From the NCBI GenBank assembly GCA_963971535.1, contig OZ020598.1, positions 96,341,935 through 96,405,934 on the forward strand: a DNA stretch of 64,000 bases, written 5' to 3'. The position numbers and the translations under genes are program-made. Below, in pieces: positions 36,341-48,806 of the stretch. The notes under the pieces are model-generated. The model was given only the letters and a program-made list of their open reading frames with translations, was not told where the DNA came from and searched no databases. This stretch comes from Notolepis coatsorum. Taxonomy: Eukaryota > Chordata > Actinopteri > Aulopiformes > Paralepididae. Position 1 is the stretch's first letter; each line of letters opens with the position of its first letter.

Positions 36341-37989
36341 AGTGTGGGTGACCTGGCGAAGCCAGGTTGCCACCCACACTATACATATCCATACTCTTTT
36401 TATTTATAATTATTATTCTTTATTCCACCGATTTTGCAAACACTTTGCAACACGTAAGCGTTCGCGCCCCATACACGTGAAAGGTATCAAAACGAGCGGC
36501 TTGCCTATGGCAACACCGGTCTCCGAACTCGTAAAGTTTCACCGCACCGTCTGGCTACGAATCGACTTTAAACGGTAAAATATCGGTCCCATTGGGAATG
36601 CATTGCATTTTAGAGTGTAGCAGCTGAAATAATCTTTTTCCCCCTACCTTGGGTGAATTGCGAGTGTGATCTCAATTTTGGACGTAGAAATAAAACAAAC
36701 ACATCAAAACGATGACACGGCTGTCAACCCGCTCACAAAAGAAAAATAAATGGAATTGGACATTTCTATCTCAACTGACGACCATTTGTTTGAAGGTTCT
36801 CCTCCCCATTGACCGCCATGCAATTGCACTCTAGAAATCACATTTTTCACACTATTTTTTAGCCTTCTGTTCCGATCGCCGAAGGAGTGCCACAATATCG
36901 CACGAATGTCACAATATCGCGCACAACCCTTCGCCTACTCGTTGTAGTGCTCATGTGCGCGTCACAACGCTTCATCTCTTATAGTTTTCTTTTAATCAAT
37001 GTGACAATGCAGTCATGCATCTGCCTCCATAAAATGCATTGGATAGAAAATATGCAAGTCATAGTGATTGCTTCACCTGTGTGGCTCATGGCTCACTCAT
37101 GATTGGTTCAGCTGTGTGGCTCGTGGCTGAGCTGCCAATGACATCATCCACTTAACCCATCATTGGCCATCACTGTGTTGCAGTACTGAATTGCTGACAG
37201 CGCCCTCTGTCTTGTGGGTTGTGTCATTGTACTCAGTAGGGATATCCTCTTTCATTTTTCATTGGTCCATGTTGACCACCTTTCATTGGTCGATGTTGAC
37301 CACTCCCCCGATCATTAGACCACGCCCCCTTAGGCCACACCCCCTCAGTGTATCTCTTGAACCGTTTGTCGTAGAGACTTGCGGATTGTGCCATTGGTCG
37401 ATGTTGACCACCTTTCATTGGTCGATGTTGACCACTCCCCCTGTTGACCACCTTTCATTGGTCGATGTTGACCACTCCCCCGATCCTTAGACCACGCCCC
37501 CTTAGGCCACACCCCCTCAGTGTATCTCTTGAACCGTTTGTCGTAGAGACTTGGGGATTGTGCCATTGGTCGATGTTGACCACCTTTCATTGGTCGATGT
37601 TGACCACTCCCCCGATCCTTAGACCACGCCCCCTTAGGCCACACCCCCTCAGTGTATCTCTTGAACCGTTTGTCGTAGAGACTTGCGGATTGTGCCATTG
37701 GTCGATGTTGATCGGAAAAATCCGAAAACTCGAAAAAATCCCAAAACTCGGAAAAATCTAAAATCCGAAAAAGTTCAAAAACTCGGAAAAATCCCAAAAC
37801 CCGAAAACTCGGAAAAATCCGAAAACTCGGAAAAATCTAAAAAGTTCCAAAACTCCGAAAAATCCCAAAACTCGGAAAAATCCGAAAACTCGGAAACATC
37901 AAAAATCCGAAAAAGTTCAAAAACTCGGAAAAGTCCGAAAATCCGAAAACTCGGAAAAATCCAAAAACTCGGAAAATTCCGAAAACTCG
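36341..37989 (+). mobile_element. HINE-like copy 5, 3'-truncated duplicate of copy 4
   Basis: Matches 33707-35355 at a constant 2,634-bp offset with no indel noticed. Its CGGAAA array (from 37713) is cut at GAAAACTCGG and fused directly to the GTGTGGGTGACC start of copy 6. Confidence 0.88.
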
Positions 37990-40620
37990 GTGTGGGTGAC
38001 CTGGCGAAGCCAGGTTGCCACCCACACTATACATATCCATACTCTTTTTATTTATAATTATTATTCTTTATTCCACCGATTTTGCAAACACTTTGCAACA
38101 CGTAAGCGTTCGCGCCCCATACACGTGAAAGGTATCAAAACGAGCGGCTTGCCTATGGCAACACCGGTCTCCGAACTCGTAAAGTTTCACCGCACCGTCT
38201 GGCTACGAATCGACTTTAAACGGTAAAATATCGGTCCCATTGGGAATGCATTGCATTTTAGAGTGTAGCAGCTGAAATAATCTTTTTCCCCCTACCTTGG
38301 GTGAATTGCGAGTGTGATCTCAATTTTGGACGTAGAAATAAAACAAACACATCAAAACGATGACACGGCTGTCAACCCGCTCACAAAAGAAAAATAAATG
38401 GAATTGGACATTTCTATCTCAACTGACGACCATTTGTTTGAAGGTTCTCCTCCCCATTGACCGCCATGCAATTGCACTCTAGAAATCACATTTTTCACAC
38501 TATTTTTTAGCCTTCTGTTCCGATCGCCGAAGGAGTGCCACAATATCGCACGAATGTCACAATATCGCGCACAACCCTTCGCCTACTCGTTGTAGTGCTC
38601 ATGTGCGCGTCACAACGCTTCATCTCTTATAGTTTTCTTTTAATCAATGTGACAATGCAGTCATGCATCTGCCTCCATAAAATGCATTGGATAGAAAATA
38701 TGCAAGTCATAGTGATTGCTTCACCTGTGTGGCTCATGGCTCACTCATGATTGGTTCAGCTGTGTGGCTCGTGGCTGAGCTGCCAATGACATCATCCACT
38801 TAACCCATCATTGGCCATCACTGTGTTGCAGTACTGAATTGCTGACAGCGCCCTCTGTCTTGTGGGTTGTGTCATTGTACTCAGTAGGGATATCCTCTTT
38901 CATTTTTCATTGGTCCATGTTGACCACCTTTCATTGGTCGATGTTGACCACTCCCCCGATCATTAGACCACGCCCCCTTAGGCCACACCCCCTCAGTGTA
39001 TCTCTTGAACCGTTTGTCGTAGAGACTTGCGGATTGTGCCATTGGTCGATGTTGACCACCTTTCATTGGTCGATGTTGACCACTCCCCCTGTTGACCACC
39101 TTTCATTGGTCGATGTTGACCACTCCCCCGATCCTTAGACCACGCCCCCTTAGGCCACACCCCCTCAGTGTATCTCTTGAACCGTTTGTCGTAGAGACTT
39201 GGGGATTGTGCCATTGGTCGATGTTGACCACCTTTCATTGGTCGATGTTGACCACTCCCCCGATCCTTAGACCACGCCCCCTTAGGCCACACCCCCTCAG
39301 TGTATCTCTTGAACCGTTTGTCGTAGAGACTTGCGGATTGTGCCATTGGTCGATGTTGATCGGAAAAATCCGAAAACTCGAAAAAATCCCAAAACTCGGA
39401 AAAATCTAAAATCCGAAAAAGTTCAAAAACTCGGAAAAATCCCAAAACCCGAAAACTCGGAAAAATCCGAAAACTCGGAAAAATCTAAAAAGTTCCAAAA
39501 CTCCGAAAAATCCCAAAACTCGGAAAAATCCGAAAACTCGGAAACATCAAAAATCCGAAAAAGTTCAAAAACTCGGAAAAGTCCGAAAATCCGAAAACTC
39601 GGAAAAATCCAAAAACTCGGAAAATTCCGAAAACTCGGAAACATCAAAAATCCGAAAAAGTTCAAAAACTCTGAAAAGTCCGAAAACCCAAAAACTCGGA
39701 AAAATCCGAAAACTCGGAAACATCAAAAATCCAAAAAAGTTCAAAAACTCGGAAAAGTCCGAAAACCCAAAAACTCGGAAAAATCCGAAAACTCGGAAAC
39801 ATCAAAAATCCGAAAAAGTTCAAAAACTCGGAAAAGTCCGAAAACCCGAAAACCCGAAAAAATCCAAAAACTCTGAAAATTCCAAAAACTCGGAAACAGC
39901 AAAAATCCGAAAAAGTTCAAAAACTCGGAAAAGTCCGAAAACCCAAAAACTCGGAAAAATCCGAAAACTTGAAAAAGTCAGAAAACTCGAAAAGTACGTT
40001 TTTGTTTTAGTTCGTTCGTTTTTTTGCGTTTTTGTTTTAGTTCGTTTGTTTTTTTCTCATATAGAGAGTGAGAGAGACAGAGGAGAGAGATAAGTGTGAT
40101 ACAGGCTCATATAGAGAGTGAGAGAGACAGAGGAGGAGAGAGAAGTGTGATACAGGCTCATATAGAGAGTGAGAGAGACAGAGGAGGAGAGAGAAGTGTG
40201 ATACAGGCTCATATAGAGAGTGAGAGAGTGAACTTTGAAGGCGTTTTTTCCAAAAATTAGTTTTAAGAGTTTTTCCTCATACTCTGAGCCAGAAATCTCC
40301 ACTTCAGTAGCACTCACATACACCAACCCTTCCAGTTCTATTCATATCTATGTTCTGAAGGTATTTACAGAAGGGTTTGTTGATATCGCATTCATACCCT
40401 GATTTATATCACATTTTATTCCTAAAAACATGGCGAAATATGGAATTTCCTCTTTGATTGGTCTATGTTGACCACTCCCCCGATCCTTAGGCCGCGCCCC
40501 CTTTTTGTATCCTTTGAACCGTTTGTCATAGAGACTCGCGAGAGACCCTCTCCCCCGTTGGCCGGCGGTGCACAGGCGTCACTCACACTTTCACAATTTC
40601 CCCCGCGCGGAATTGTCTAG
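37990..40620 (+). mobile_element. HINE-like copy 6, duplicate of copy 4
   Basis: Corresponds to 33708-36338 at a constant 4,282-bp offset, including the CGGAAA array (39361-39995), the AG-rich repeats (40057-40230), the unique segment and the CACTCACACT variant. It ends at CTAG (40617-40620). Equal length argues for a very recent duplication. Confidence 0.9.
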
Positions 40621-43600
40621 TATATTCTTATTATCTATATTCTCAGATTTTGCAAACACTTTGCAACACGTAAGCGTTCGCGCCCCATACACGTGAAAGG
40701 TATCAAAACGAGCGGCTTGCCTATGGCAACACCGGTCTCCGATCTCGTAAAGTTTCACCGCACCGTCTGGCTACGAATCGACTTTAAACGGTAAAATATC
40801 GGTCCCATTGGGAATGCATTGCATTTTAGAGTGTAGCAGCTGAAATAATCTTTTTCCCCCTACCTTGGGTGAATTGCGAGTGTGATCTCAATTTTGGACG
40901 TAGAAATAAAACAAACACATCAAAACGATGACACGGCTGTCATCCCGCTCACAAAAGAAAAATAAATGGAATTGGACATTTCTATCTCAACTGACGACCA
41001 TTTGTTTGAAGGTTCTCCTCCCCATTGACCGCCATGCAATCGCACTCTAGAAATCACATTTTTCACACTATTTTTTAGCCTTCTGTTCCGATCGCCGAAG
41101 GAGTGCCACAATATTGCACGAATGTCACAATATCGCGCACAACCCTTCGCCTACTCGTTGTAGTGCTCATGTGCGCGTCACAACGCTTCATCTCTTATAG
41201 TTTTCTTTTAATCAATGTGACAATGCAGTCATGCATCTGCCTCCATAGAAATGCATTAGATAGAAAATATGCAAGTCATAGTGATTGCTTCACCTGTGTG
41301 GCTCATGGCTCACTCATGATTGGTTCAGCTGTGTGGCTCGTGGCTGAGCTGCCAATGACATCATCCACTTAACCCATCATTGGCCATCACTGTGTTGCAG
41401 TACTGAATTGCTGACAGCGCCCTCTGTCTTGTGGGTTGTGTCATTGTACTCAGTAGGGATATCCTCTTTCATTTTTCATTGGTCCATGTTGACCACCTTT
41501 CATTGGTCGATGTTGACCACTCCCCCGATCCTTAGACCACGCCCCCTTAGGCCACACCCCCTCAGTGTATCTCTTGAACCGTTTGTCGTAGAGACTTGCG
41601 GATTGTGCCATTGGTCGATCTTGACCACCTTTCATTGGTCGATGTTGACCACTCCCCCGATCCTTAGACCACGCCCCCTTAGGCCACACCCCCTCAGTGT
41701 ATCTCTTGAACCGTTTGTCGTAGAGACTTGCGGATTGTGCCATTGTACTCGGTTTAATAGTGTAATAGTGTGTAATAGTGTAATAGTGTAATAGTGTGTA
41801 ATAGTGTAATAGTGTGTAATAGTGTAATAGTGTAATAGTGTGTAATAGTGTAATAGTGTAATAGTGTGTAATAGTGTAATAGTGTAATAGTGTGTAATAG
41901 TGTAATAGTGTGTAATAGTGTAATAGTGTGTAATAGTGTAATAGTGTAATAGTGTAATAGTGTGTAATAGTGTAATAGTGTGCAATAGTGTAATAGTGTA
42001 TAATAGTGTGTAATAGTGTAATAGTGTGTAATAGTGTAATAGTGTAATAGTGTGTAATAGTGTGTAATAGTGTAATAGTGTGTAATAGTGTAATAGTGTG
42101 TAATAGTGTAATAGTGTGTAATAGTGTAATAGTGTAATAGTGTGTAATAGTGTAATAGTGTAATAGTGTGTAATAGTGTAATATTGTGTAATAGTGTAAT
42201 AGTGTAATAGTGTGTAATAGTGTAATAGTGTGTAATAGTGTGTAATAGTGTAATAGTGTGTAATAGTGTGTAATAGTGTAATAGTGTGTAATAGTGTGTA
42301 ATAGTGTAATAGTGTGTAATAGTGTAATAGTGTGTAATAGTGTAATAGTGTAATAGTGTGTAATAGTGTAATAGTGTGTAATAGTGTAATAGTGTGTAAT
42401 AGTGTAATAGTGTGTAATAGTGTAATAGTGTGTAATAGTGTAATAGTGTAATAGTGTGTAATAGTGTAATAGTGTGTAATAGTGTGTAATAGTGTAATAG
42501 TGTGTAATAGTGTAATAGTGTAATAGTGTGTAATAGTGTGTAATAGTGTAATAGTGTAATAGTGTGTAATAGTGTAATAGTGTGTAATAGTGTAATAGTG
42601 TAATAGTGTAATAGTGTGTAATAGTGTAATAGTGTAATAGTGTGTAATAGTGTAATAGTGTAATAGTGTGTAATAGTGTAATAGTGTGTAATAGTGTAAT
42701 AGTGTGTAATAGTGTAATAGTGTGTAATAGTGTGTAATAGTGTAATAGTGTAATAGTGTGTAATAGTGTAATAGTGTGTAATAGTGTAATAGTGTAATAG
42801 TGTGTAATAGTGTAATAGCGTAATAGTGTAATAGTGTAATAGTGTGTAATAGTGTAATAGTGTAATAGTGTGTAATAGTGTAATAGTGTGTAATAGTGTA
42901 ATAGTGTGTAATAGTGTAATAGTGTGTAATAGTGTAATAGTGTAATAGCGTGTAATAGTGTAATAGCGTGTAATAGTGTGTAATAGTGTAATAGTGTGTA
43001 ATAGTGTAATAGTGTGTAATAGTGTAATAGTGTGTAATAGTGTAATAGTGTGTAATAGTGTAATAGTGTAATAGTGTAATAGCGTGTAATAGTGTAATAG
43101 TGTAATAGTGTGTAATAGTGTAATAGTGTGTAATAGTGTAATAGTGTAATAGTGTGTAATAGTGTGTAATAGTGTAATAGTGTAATAGTGTAATAGCGTG
43201 TAATAGTGTAATAGTGTAATAGTGTAATAGTGTGTAATAGTGTAATAGTGTGTAATAGTGTAATAGTGTGTAATAGTGTAATAGTGTAATAGTGTGTAAT
43301 AGTGTAATAGTGTAATAGTGTAATAGCGTGTAATAGTGTAATAGTGTGTAATAGTGTAATAGTGTGTAATAGTGTAATAGTGTAATAGTGTGTAATAGTG
43401 TAATAGTGTAATAGTGTGTAATAGTGTAATATTGTGTAATAGTGTTATAGTGTAATAGTGTGTAATAGTGTAATAGTGTGTAATAGTGTGTAATAGTGTA
43501 ATAGTGTGTAATAGTGTGTAATAGTGTAATAGTGTGTAATAGTGTAATAGTGTGTAATAGTGTAATAGTGTGTAATAGTGTAATAGTGTAATAGTGTGTA

Positions 43601-44298
43601 ATAGTGTAATAGTGTGTAATAGTGTAATAGTGTGTAATAGTGTAATAGTGTGTAATAGTGTAATAGTGTAATAGTGTAATAGTGTGTAATAGTGTGTAAT
43701 AGTGTAATAGTGTGTAATAGTGTAATAGTGTGTAATAGTGTAATAGTGTGTAATAGTGTAATAGTGTAATAGTGTGTAATAGTGTAATAGTGTGTAATAG
43801 TGTAATAGTGTGTAATAGTGTAATAGTGTGTAATAGTGTAATAGTGTAATAGTGTGTAATAGTGTAATATTGTGTAATAGTGGAATAGTGTAATAGTGTG
43901 TAATAGTGTAATAGTGTGTAATAGTGTAATAGTGTGTAATAGTGTAATAGTGTAATAGTGTAATAGCGTGTAATAGTGTAATAGTGTAATAGTGTGTAAT
44001 AGTGTAATAGTGTAATAGTGTGTAATAGTGTAATAGTGTAATAGTGTGTAATAGTGTGTAATAGTGTAATATTGTGTAATAGTGTAATAGTGTTGCGGGT
44101 TGTGTCATTGCACTCAGTAGGGATATCCTCTTTGATTGGTCTATGTTGACCACTCCCCCGATCCTTAAGCCGCGCCCCCTTTTTGTATCCTTTGAACCGT
44201 TTGTCATAGAGACTCGCGAGAGACCCTCTCCCCCGTTGGCCGGCGGTGCACAGGCGTCACCCACACTTTCACAATTTCCCCCGCGCGGAATTGTCTAG
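40621..44298 (+). mobile_element. HINE-like copy 7, lacking the 5' hairpin
   Basis: Begins TATATTCTTATTATC directly after the CTAG of copy 6, then enters the core at GATTTTGCAAACAC. It shares GATCTCGTAAAG, GTCATCCCGCTC and ATATTGCACG with copy 10. Two D modules precede a TAATAGTG array (41752-44094), followed by D' and CTAG (44295-44298). It looks like the right half of an element split in its T-rich tract. Confidence 0.85.
41752..44094 (+). repeat. TAATAGTG 8/10-bp satellite array (copy 7)
   Basis: Array opens with the variant GGTTTAATAG and contains several AATAGCG units (about 42828-43330 and 43968). Minus-strand open frames are artefacts. Confidence 0.96.
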
Positions 44299-45667
44299 TT
44301 AGTGTGGGTGACCTGGCGAAGCCAGGTTGCCACCCACACTATACATATCCATACTCTTTTTATTTATAATTATTATTCTTTATTCCACCGATTTTGCAAA
44401 CACTTTGCAACACGTAAGCGTTCGCGCCCCATACACGTGAAAGGTATCAAAACGAGCGGCTTGCCTATGGCAACACCGGTCTCCGAACTCGTAAAGTTTC
44501 ACCGCACCGTCTGGCTACGAATCGACTTTAAACGGTAAAATATCGGTCCCATTGGGAATGCATTGCATTTTAGAGTGTAGCAGCTGAAATAATCTTTTTC
44601 CCCCTACCTTGGGTGAATTGCGAGTGTGATCTCAATTTTGGACGTAGAAATAAAACAAACACATCAAAACGATGACACGGCTGTCAACCCGCTCACAAAA
44701 GAAAAATAAATGGAATTGGACATTTCTATCTCAACTGACGACCATTTGTTTGAAGGTTCTCCTCCCCATTGACCGCCATGCAATCGCCCTCTAGAAATCA
44801 CATTTTTCACACTATTTTTTAGCCTTCTGTTCCGATCGCCGAAGGAGTGCCACAATATCGCACGAATGTCACAATATCGCGCACAACCCTTCGCCTACTC
44901 GTTGTAGTGCTCATGTGCGCGTCACAACGCTTCATCTCTTATAGTTTTCTTTTAATCAATGTGACAATGCAGTCATGCATCTGCCTCCATAGAAATCCAT
45001 TGGATAGAAAATATGCAAGTCATAGTGATTGCTTCACCTGTGTGGCTCATGGCTCACTCATGATTGGTTCAGCTGTGTGGCTCGTGGCTGAGCTGCCAAT
45101 GACATCATCCACTTAACCCATCATTGGCCATCACTGTGTTGCACTACTGAATTGCTGACAGCGCCCTCTGTCTTGTGGGTTGTGTCATTGTACTCAGTAG
45201 GGATATCCTCTTTCATTTTTCATTGGTCCATGTTGACCACCTTTCATTGGTCGATGTTGACCACTCCCCCGATCCTTAGACCACGCCCCCTTAGGCCACA
45301 CCCCCTCAGTGTATCTCTTGAACCGTTTGTCGTAGAGACTTGCGGATTGTGCCATTGGTCGATCTTGACCACCTTTCATTGGTCGATGTTGACCACTCCC
45401 CCTGTTGACCACCTTTCATTGGTCGATGTTGACCACTCCCCCGATCCTTAGACCACGCCCCCTTAGGCCACACCCCCTCAGTGTATCTCTTGAACCGTTT
45501 GTCGTAGAGACTTGGGGATTGTGCCATTGGTCGATGTTGACCACCTTTCATTGGTCGATGTTGACCACTCCCCCGATCCTTAGACCACGCCCCCTTAGGC
45601 CACACCCCCTCAGTGTATCTCTTGAACCGTTTGTCGTAGAGACTTGCGGATTGTGCCATTGTACTCG

Positions 45668-46331
45668 GTGTAATAGTGTAATAGTGTGTAATAGTGTAAT
45701 AGTGTGTAATAGTGTAATAGTGTAATAGTGTGTAATAGTGTGTAATAGTGTAATAGTGTGTAATAGTGTAATATTGTGTAATAGTGTAATAGTGTAATAG
45801 TGTGTAATAGTGTAATAGTGTGTAATAGTGTAATAGTGTAATAGTGTGTAATAGTGTAATAGTGTGTAATAGTGTGTAATAGTGTAATAGTGTAATAGTG
45901 TGTAATAGTGTAATAGTGTCTAATAGTGTAATAGTGTCTAATAGTGTAATAGTGTGTAATAGTGTAATAGTGTAATAGTGTGTAATAGTGTAATAGTGTG
46001 TAATAGTGTAATAGTGTAATAGTGTGTAATAGTGTAATAGTGTGTAATAGTGTAATAGTGTAATAGTGTGTAATAGTGTAATAGTGTGTAATAGTGTAAT
46101 AGTGTGTAATAGTGTAATAGTGTGTAATAGTGTAATAGTGTGTAATAGTGTAATAGTGTAATAGTGTAATAGTGTGTAATAGTGTAATAGTGTAATAGTG
46201 TGTAATAGTGTAATAGTGTGTAATAGTGTAATAGTGTGTAATAGTGTAATAGTGTAATAGTGTAATAGTGTGTAATAGTGTAATAGTGTAATAGTGTGTA
46301 ATAGTGTGTAATAGTGTGTAATAGTGTAATA
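45668..46331 (+). repeat. TAATAGTG array A (copy 8)
   Basis: 8/10-bp units including two GTGTCTAATAG variants. It is cut by a D module at AATATCCTTAGACC. Confidence 0.94.
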
Positions 46332-46726
46332 TCCTTAGACCACGCCCCCTTAGGCCACACCCCCTCAGTGTATCTCTTGAACCGTTTGTCGTAGAGACTT
46401 GCGGATTGTGCCATTAGTCGATGTTGACCACCTTTCATTGGTCGATGTTGACCACTCCCCCTGTTGACCACCTTTCATTGGTCGATGTTGACCACTCCCC
46501 CGATCATTAGACCACGCCCCCTTAGGCCACACCCCCTCAGTGTAACTCTTGAACCGTTTGTCGTAGAGACTTGGGGATTGTGCCATTGGTCGATGTTGAC
46601 CACCTTTCATTGGTCGATGTTGACCACTCCCCCGATCCTTAGACCACGCCCCCTTAGGCCACACCCCCTCAGTGTATCTCTTGAACCGTTTGTCGTAGAG
46701 ACTTGCGGATTGTGCCATTGTACTCG
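46331..46726 (+). repeat. Second D-module triple inside copy 8
   Basis: Three D units with the CTCCCCCTGTTGACC fusion and GACTTGGGGATTG variant, lying between two TAATAGTG arrays. The first unit is truncated at its left edge. Confidence 0.87.
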
Positions 46727-48515
46727 GTGTAATAGTGTAATAGTGTGTAATAGTGTAATAGTGTGTAATAGTGTAATAGTGTGTAATAGTGTAATAGTGT
46801 AATAGTGTGTAATAGTGTGTAATAGTGTAATAGTGTAATAGTGTGTAATAGTGTAATATTGTGTAATAGTGTAATAGTGTAATAGTGTGTAATAGTGTAA
46901 TAGTGTGTAATAGTGTAATAGTGTAATAGTGTGTAATAGTGTAATAGTGTGTAATAGTGTAATAGTGTAATAGTGTGTAATAGTGTAATAGTGTCTAATA
47001 GTGTAATAGTGTCTAATAGTGTAATAGTGTGTAATAGTGTAATAGTGTAATAGTGTGTAATAGTGTGTAATAGTGTAATAGTGTAATAGTGTGTAATAGT
47101 GTGTAATAGTGTAATAGTGTGTAATAGTGTAATAGTGTAATAGTGTGTAATAGTGTAATAGTGTGTAATAGTGTAATAGTGTGTAATAGTGTAATAGTGT
47201 GTAATAGTGTAATAGTGTGTAATAGTGTAATAGTGTAATAGTGTAATAGTGTGTAATAGTGTAATAGTGTAATAGTGTGTAATAGTGTAATAGTGTGTAA
47301 TAGTGTAATAGTGTGTAATAGTGTAATAGTGTAATAGTGTAATAGTGTGTAATAGTGTAATAGTGTAATAGTGTGTAATAGTGTGTAATAGTGTAATAGT
47401 GTAATAGTGTGTAATAGTGTAATAGTGTGTAATAGTGTAATAGTGTAATAGTGTAATAGTGTAATAGTGTGTAATAGTGTAATAGTGTGTAATAGTGTAA
47501 TAGTGTGTAATAGTGTAATAGTGTAATAGTGTGTAATAGTGTAATAGTGTGTAATAGTGTAATAGTGTGTAATAGTGTAATAGTGTGTAATAGTGTAATA
47601 GTGTAATAGTGTGTAATAGTGTAATAGTGTAATAGTGTAATAGTGTGTAATAGTGTAATAGTGTGTAATAGTGTAATAGTGTAATAGTGTGTAATAGTGT
47701 AATAGTGTGTAATAGTGTAATAGTGTAATAGTGTAATAGTGTGTAATAGTGTAATAGTGTGTAATAGTGTAATAGTGTGTAATAGTGTAATAGTGTAATA
47801 GTGTGTAATAGTGTAATAGTGTGTAATAGTGTAATAGTGTGTAATAGTGTAATAGTGTAATAGTGTGTAATAGTGTAATAGTGTGTAATAGTGTAATAGT
47901 GTAATAGTGTCTAATAGTGTAATAGTGTGTAATAGTGTAATAGTGTGTAATAGTGTAATAGTGTAATAGTGTGTAATAGTGTAATAGTGTGTAATAGTGT
48001 AATAGTGTGTAATAGTGTAATAGTGTGTAATAGTGTAATAGTGTGTAATAGTGTAATAGTGTAATAGTGTGTAATAGTGTAATAGTGTAATAGTGTGTAA
48101 TAGTGTAATAGTGTGTAATAGTGTAATAGTGTAATAGTGTGTAATAGTGTAATAGTGTGTAATAGTGTAATAGTGTGTAATAGTGTAATAGTGTGTAATA
48201 GTGTAATAGTGTGTAATAGTGTAATAGTGTGTAATAGTGTAATAGTGTAATAGTGTGTAATAGTGTGTAATAGTGTAATAGTGTAATAGTGTGTAATAGT
48301 GTGTAATAGTGTAATAGTGTAATAGTGTGTAATAGTGTAATAGTGTAATAGTGTGTAATAGTGTAATAGTGTAATAGTGTGTAATAGTGTAATAGTGTGT
48401 AATAGTGTAATAGTGTGTAATAGTGTGTAATAGTGTAATAGTGTGTACTAGTGTGTAATAGTGTGTAATAGTGTAATAGTGTAATAGTGTGTAATAGTGT
48501 AATAGTGTGTAATAG
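46727..48515 (+). repeat. TAATAGTG array B (copy 8)
   Basis: 8/10-bp units ending at AATAGATCATTTAG. The 3' edge matches that of copy 11, including a GTGTACTAG variant about 65 bp before the end. Confidence 0.95.
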
Positions 48516-48645
48516 ATCATTTAGTTTGATCTGCCACTTCTTGGACACATGGTGCCATGAGAAAGGGTGAGTATTAAATAATACAACACGAAAGGGAGTT
48601 TGTGTTATAGTTAATAAAATCACATCTGTAGTCATCTTCAAATGG
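48516..48645 (+). other. Insert between array and D' (copy 8; also in copy 11)
   Basis: Starts with the small stem-loop AGATCATTTAGTTTGATCT, followed by CCACTTCTTGGACACATGG and GAGTTTGTGTTATAG, and joins D' at TCAAATGGTCTATGTTGACC. The same sequence is found at about 59599-59728. Origin not recognised. Confidence 0.8.
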
Positions 48646-48806
48646 TCTATGTTGACCACTCCCCCGATCCTTAGGCCGCGCCCCTTTTTTGTATCCTTTG
48701 AACCGTTTGTCATAGAGACTCGCGAGAGACCCTCTCCCCCGCTGGCCGGCGGTGCACAGGCGTCACCCACACTTTCACAATTTCCCCCGCGCGGAATTGT
48801 CTAGTT

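Larger units (their letters stand above)
44301..48804 (+). mobile_element. HINE-like copy 8, two arrays
   Basis: Full 5' end and core, the D triple (about 45180-45667), array A (45668-46331), a second D triple (46331-46726) and array B (46727-48515). A segment of about 130 bp beginning GATCATTTAGTTTGATC replaces the start of D'. The copy then runs to CTAG (48801-48804). The D-plus-array part is locally duplicated: GTGTCTAATAG pairs occur near 45917/45937 and 46993/47013. Confidence 0.87.
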
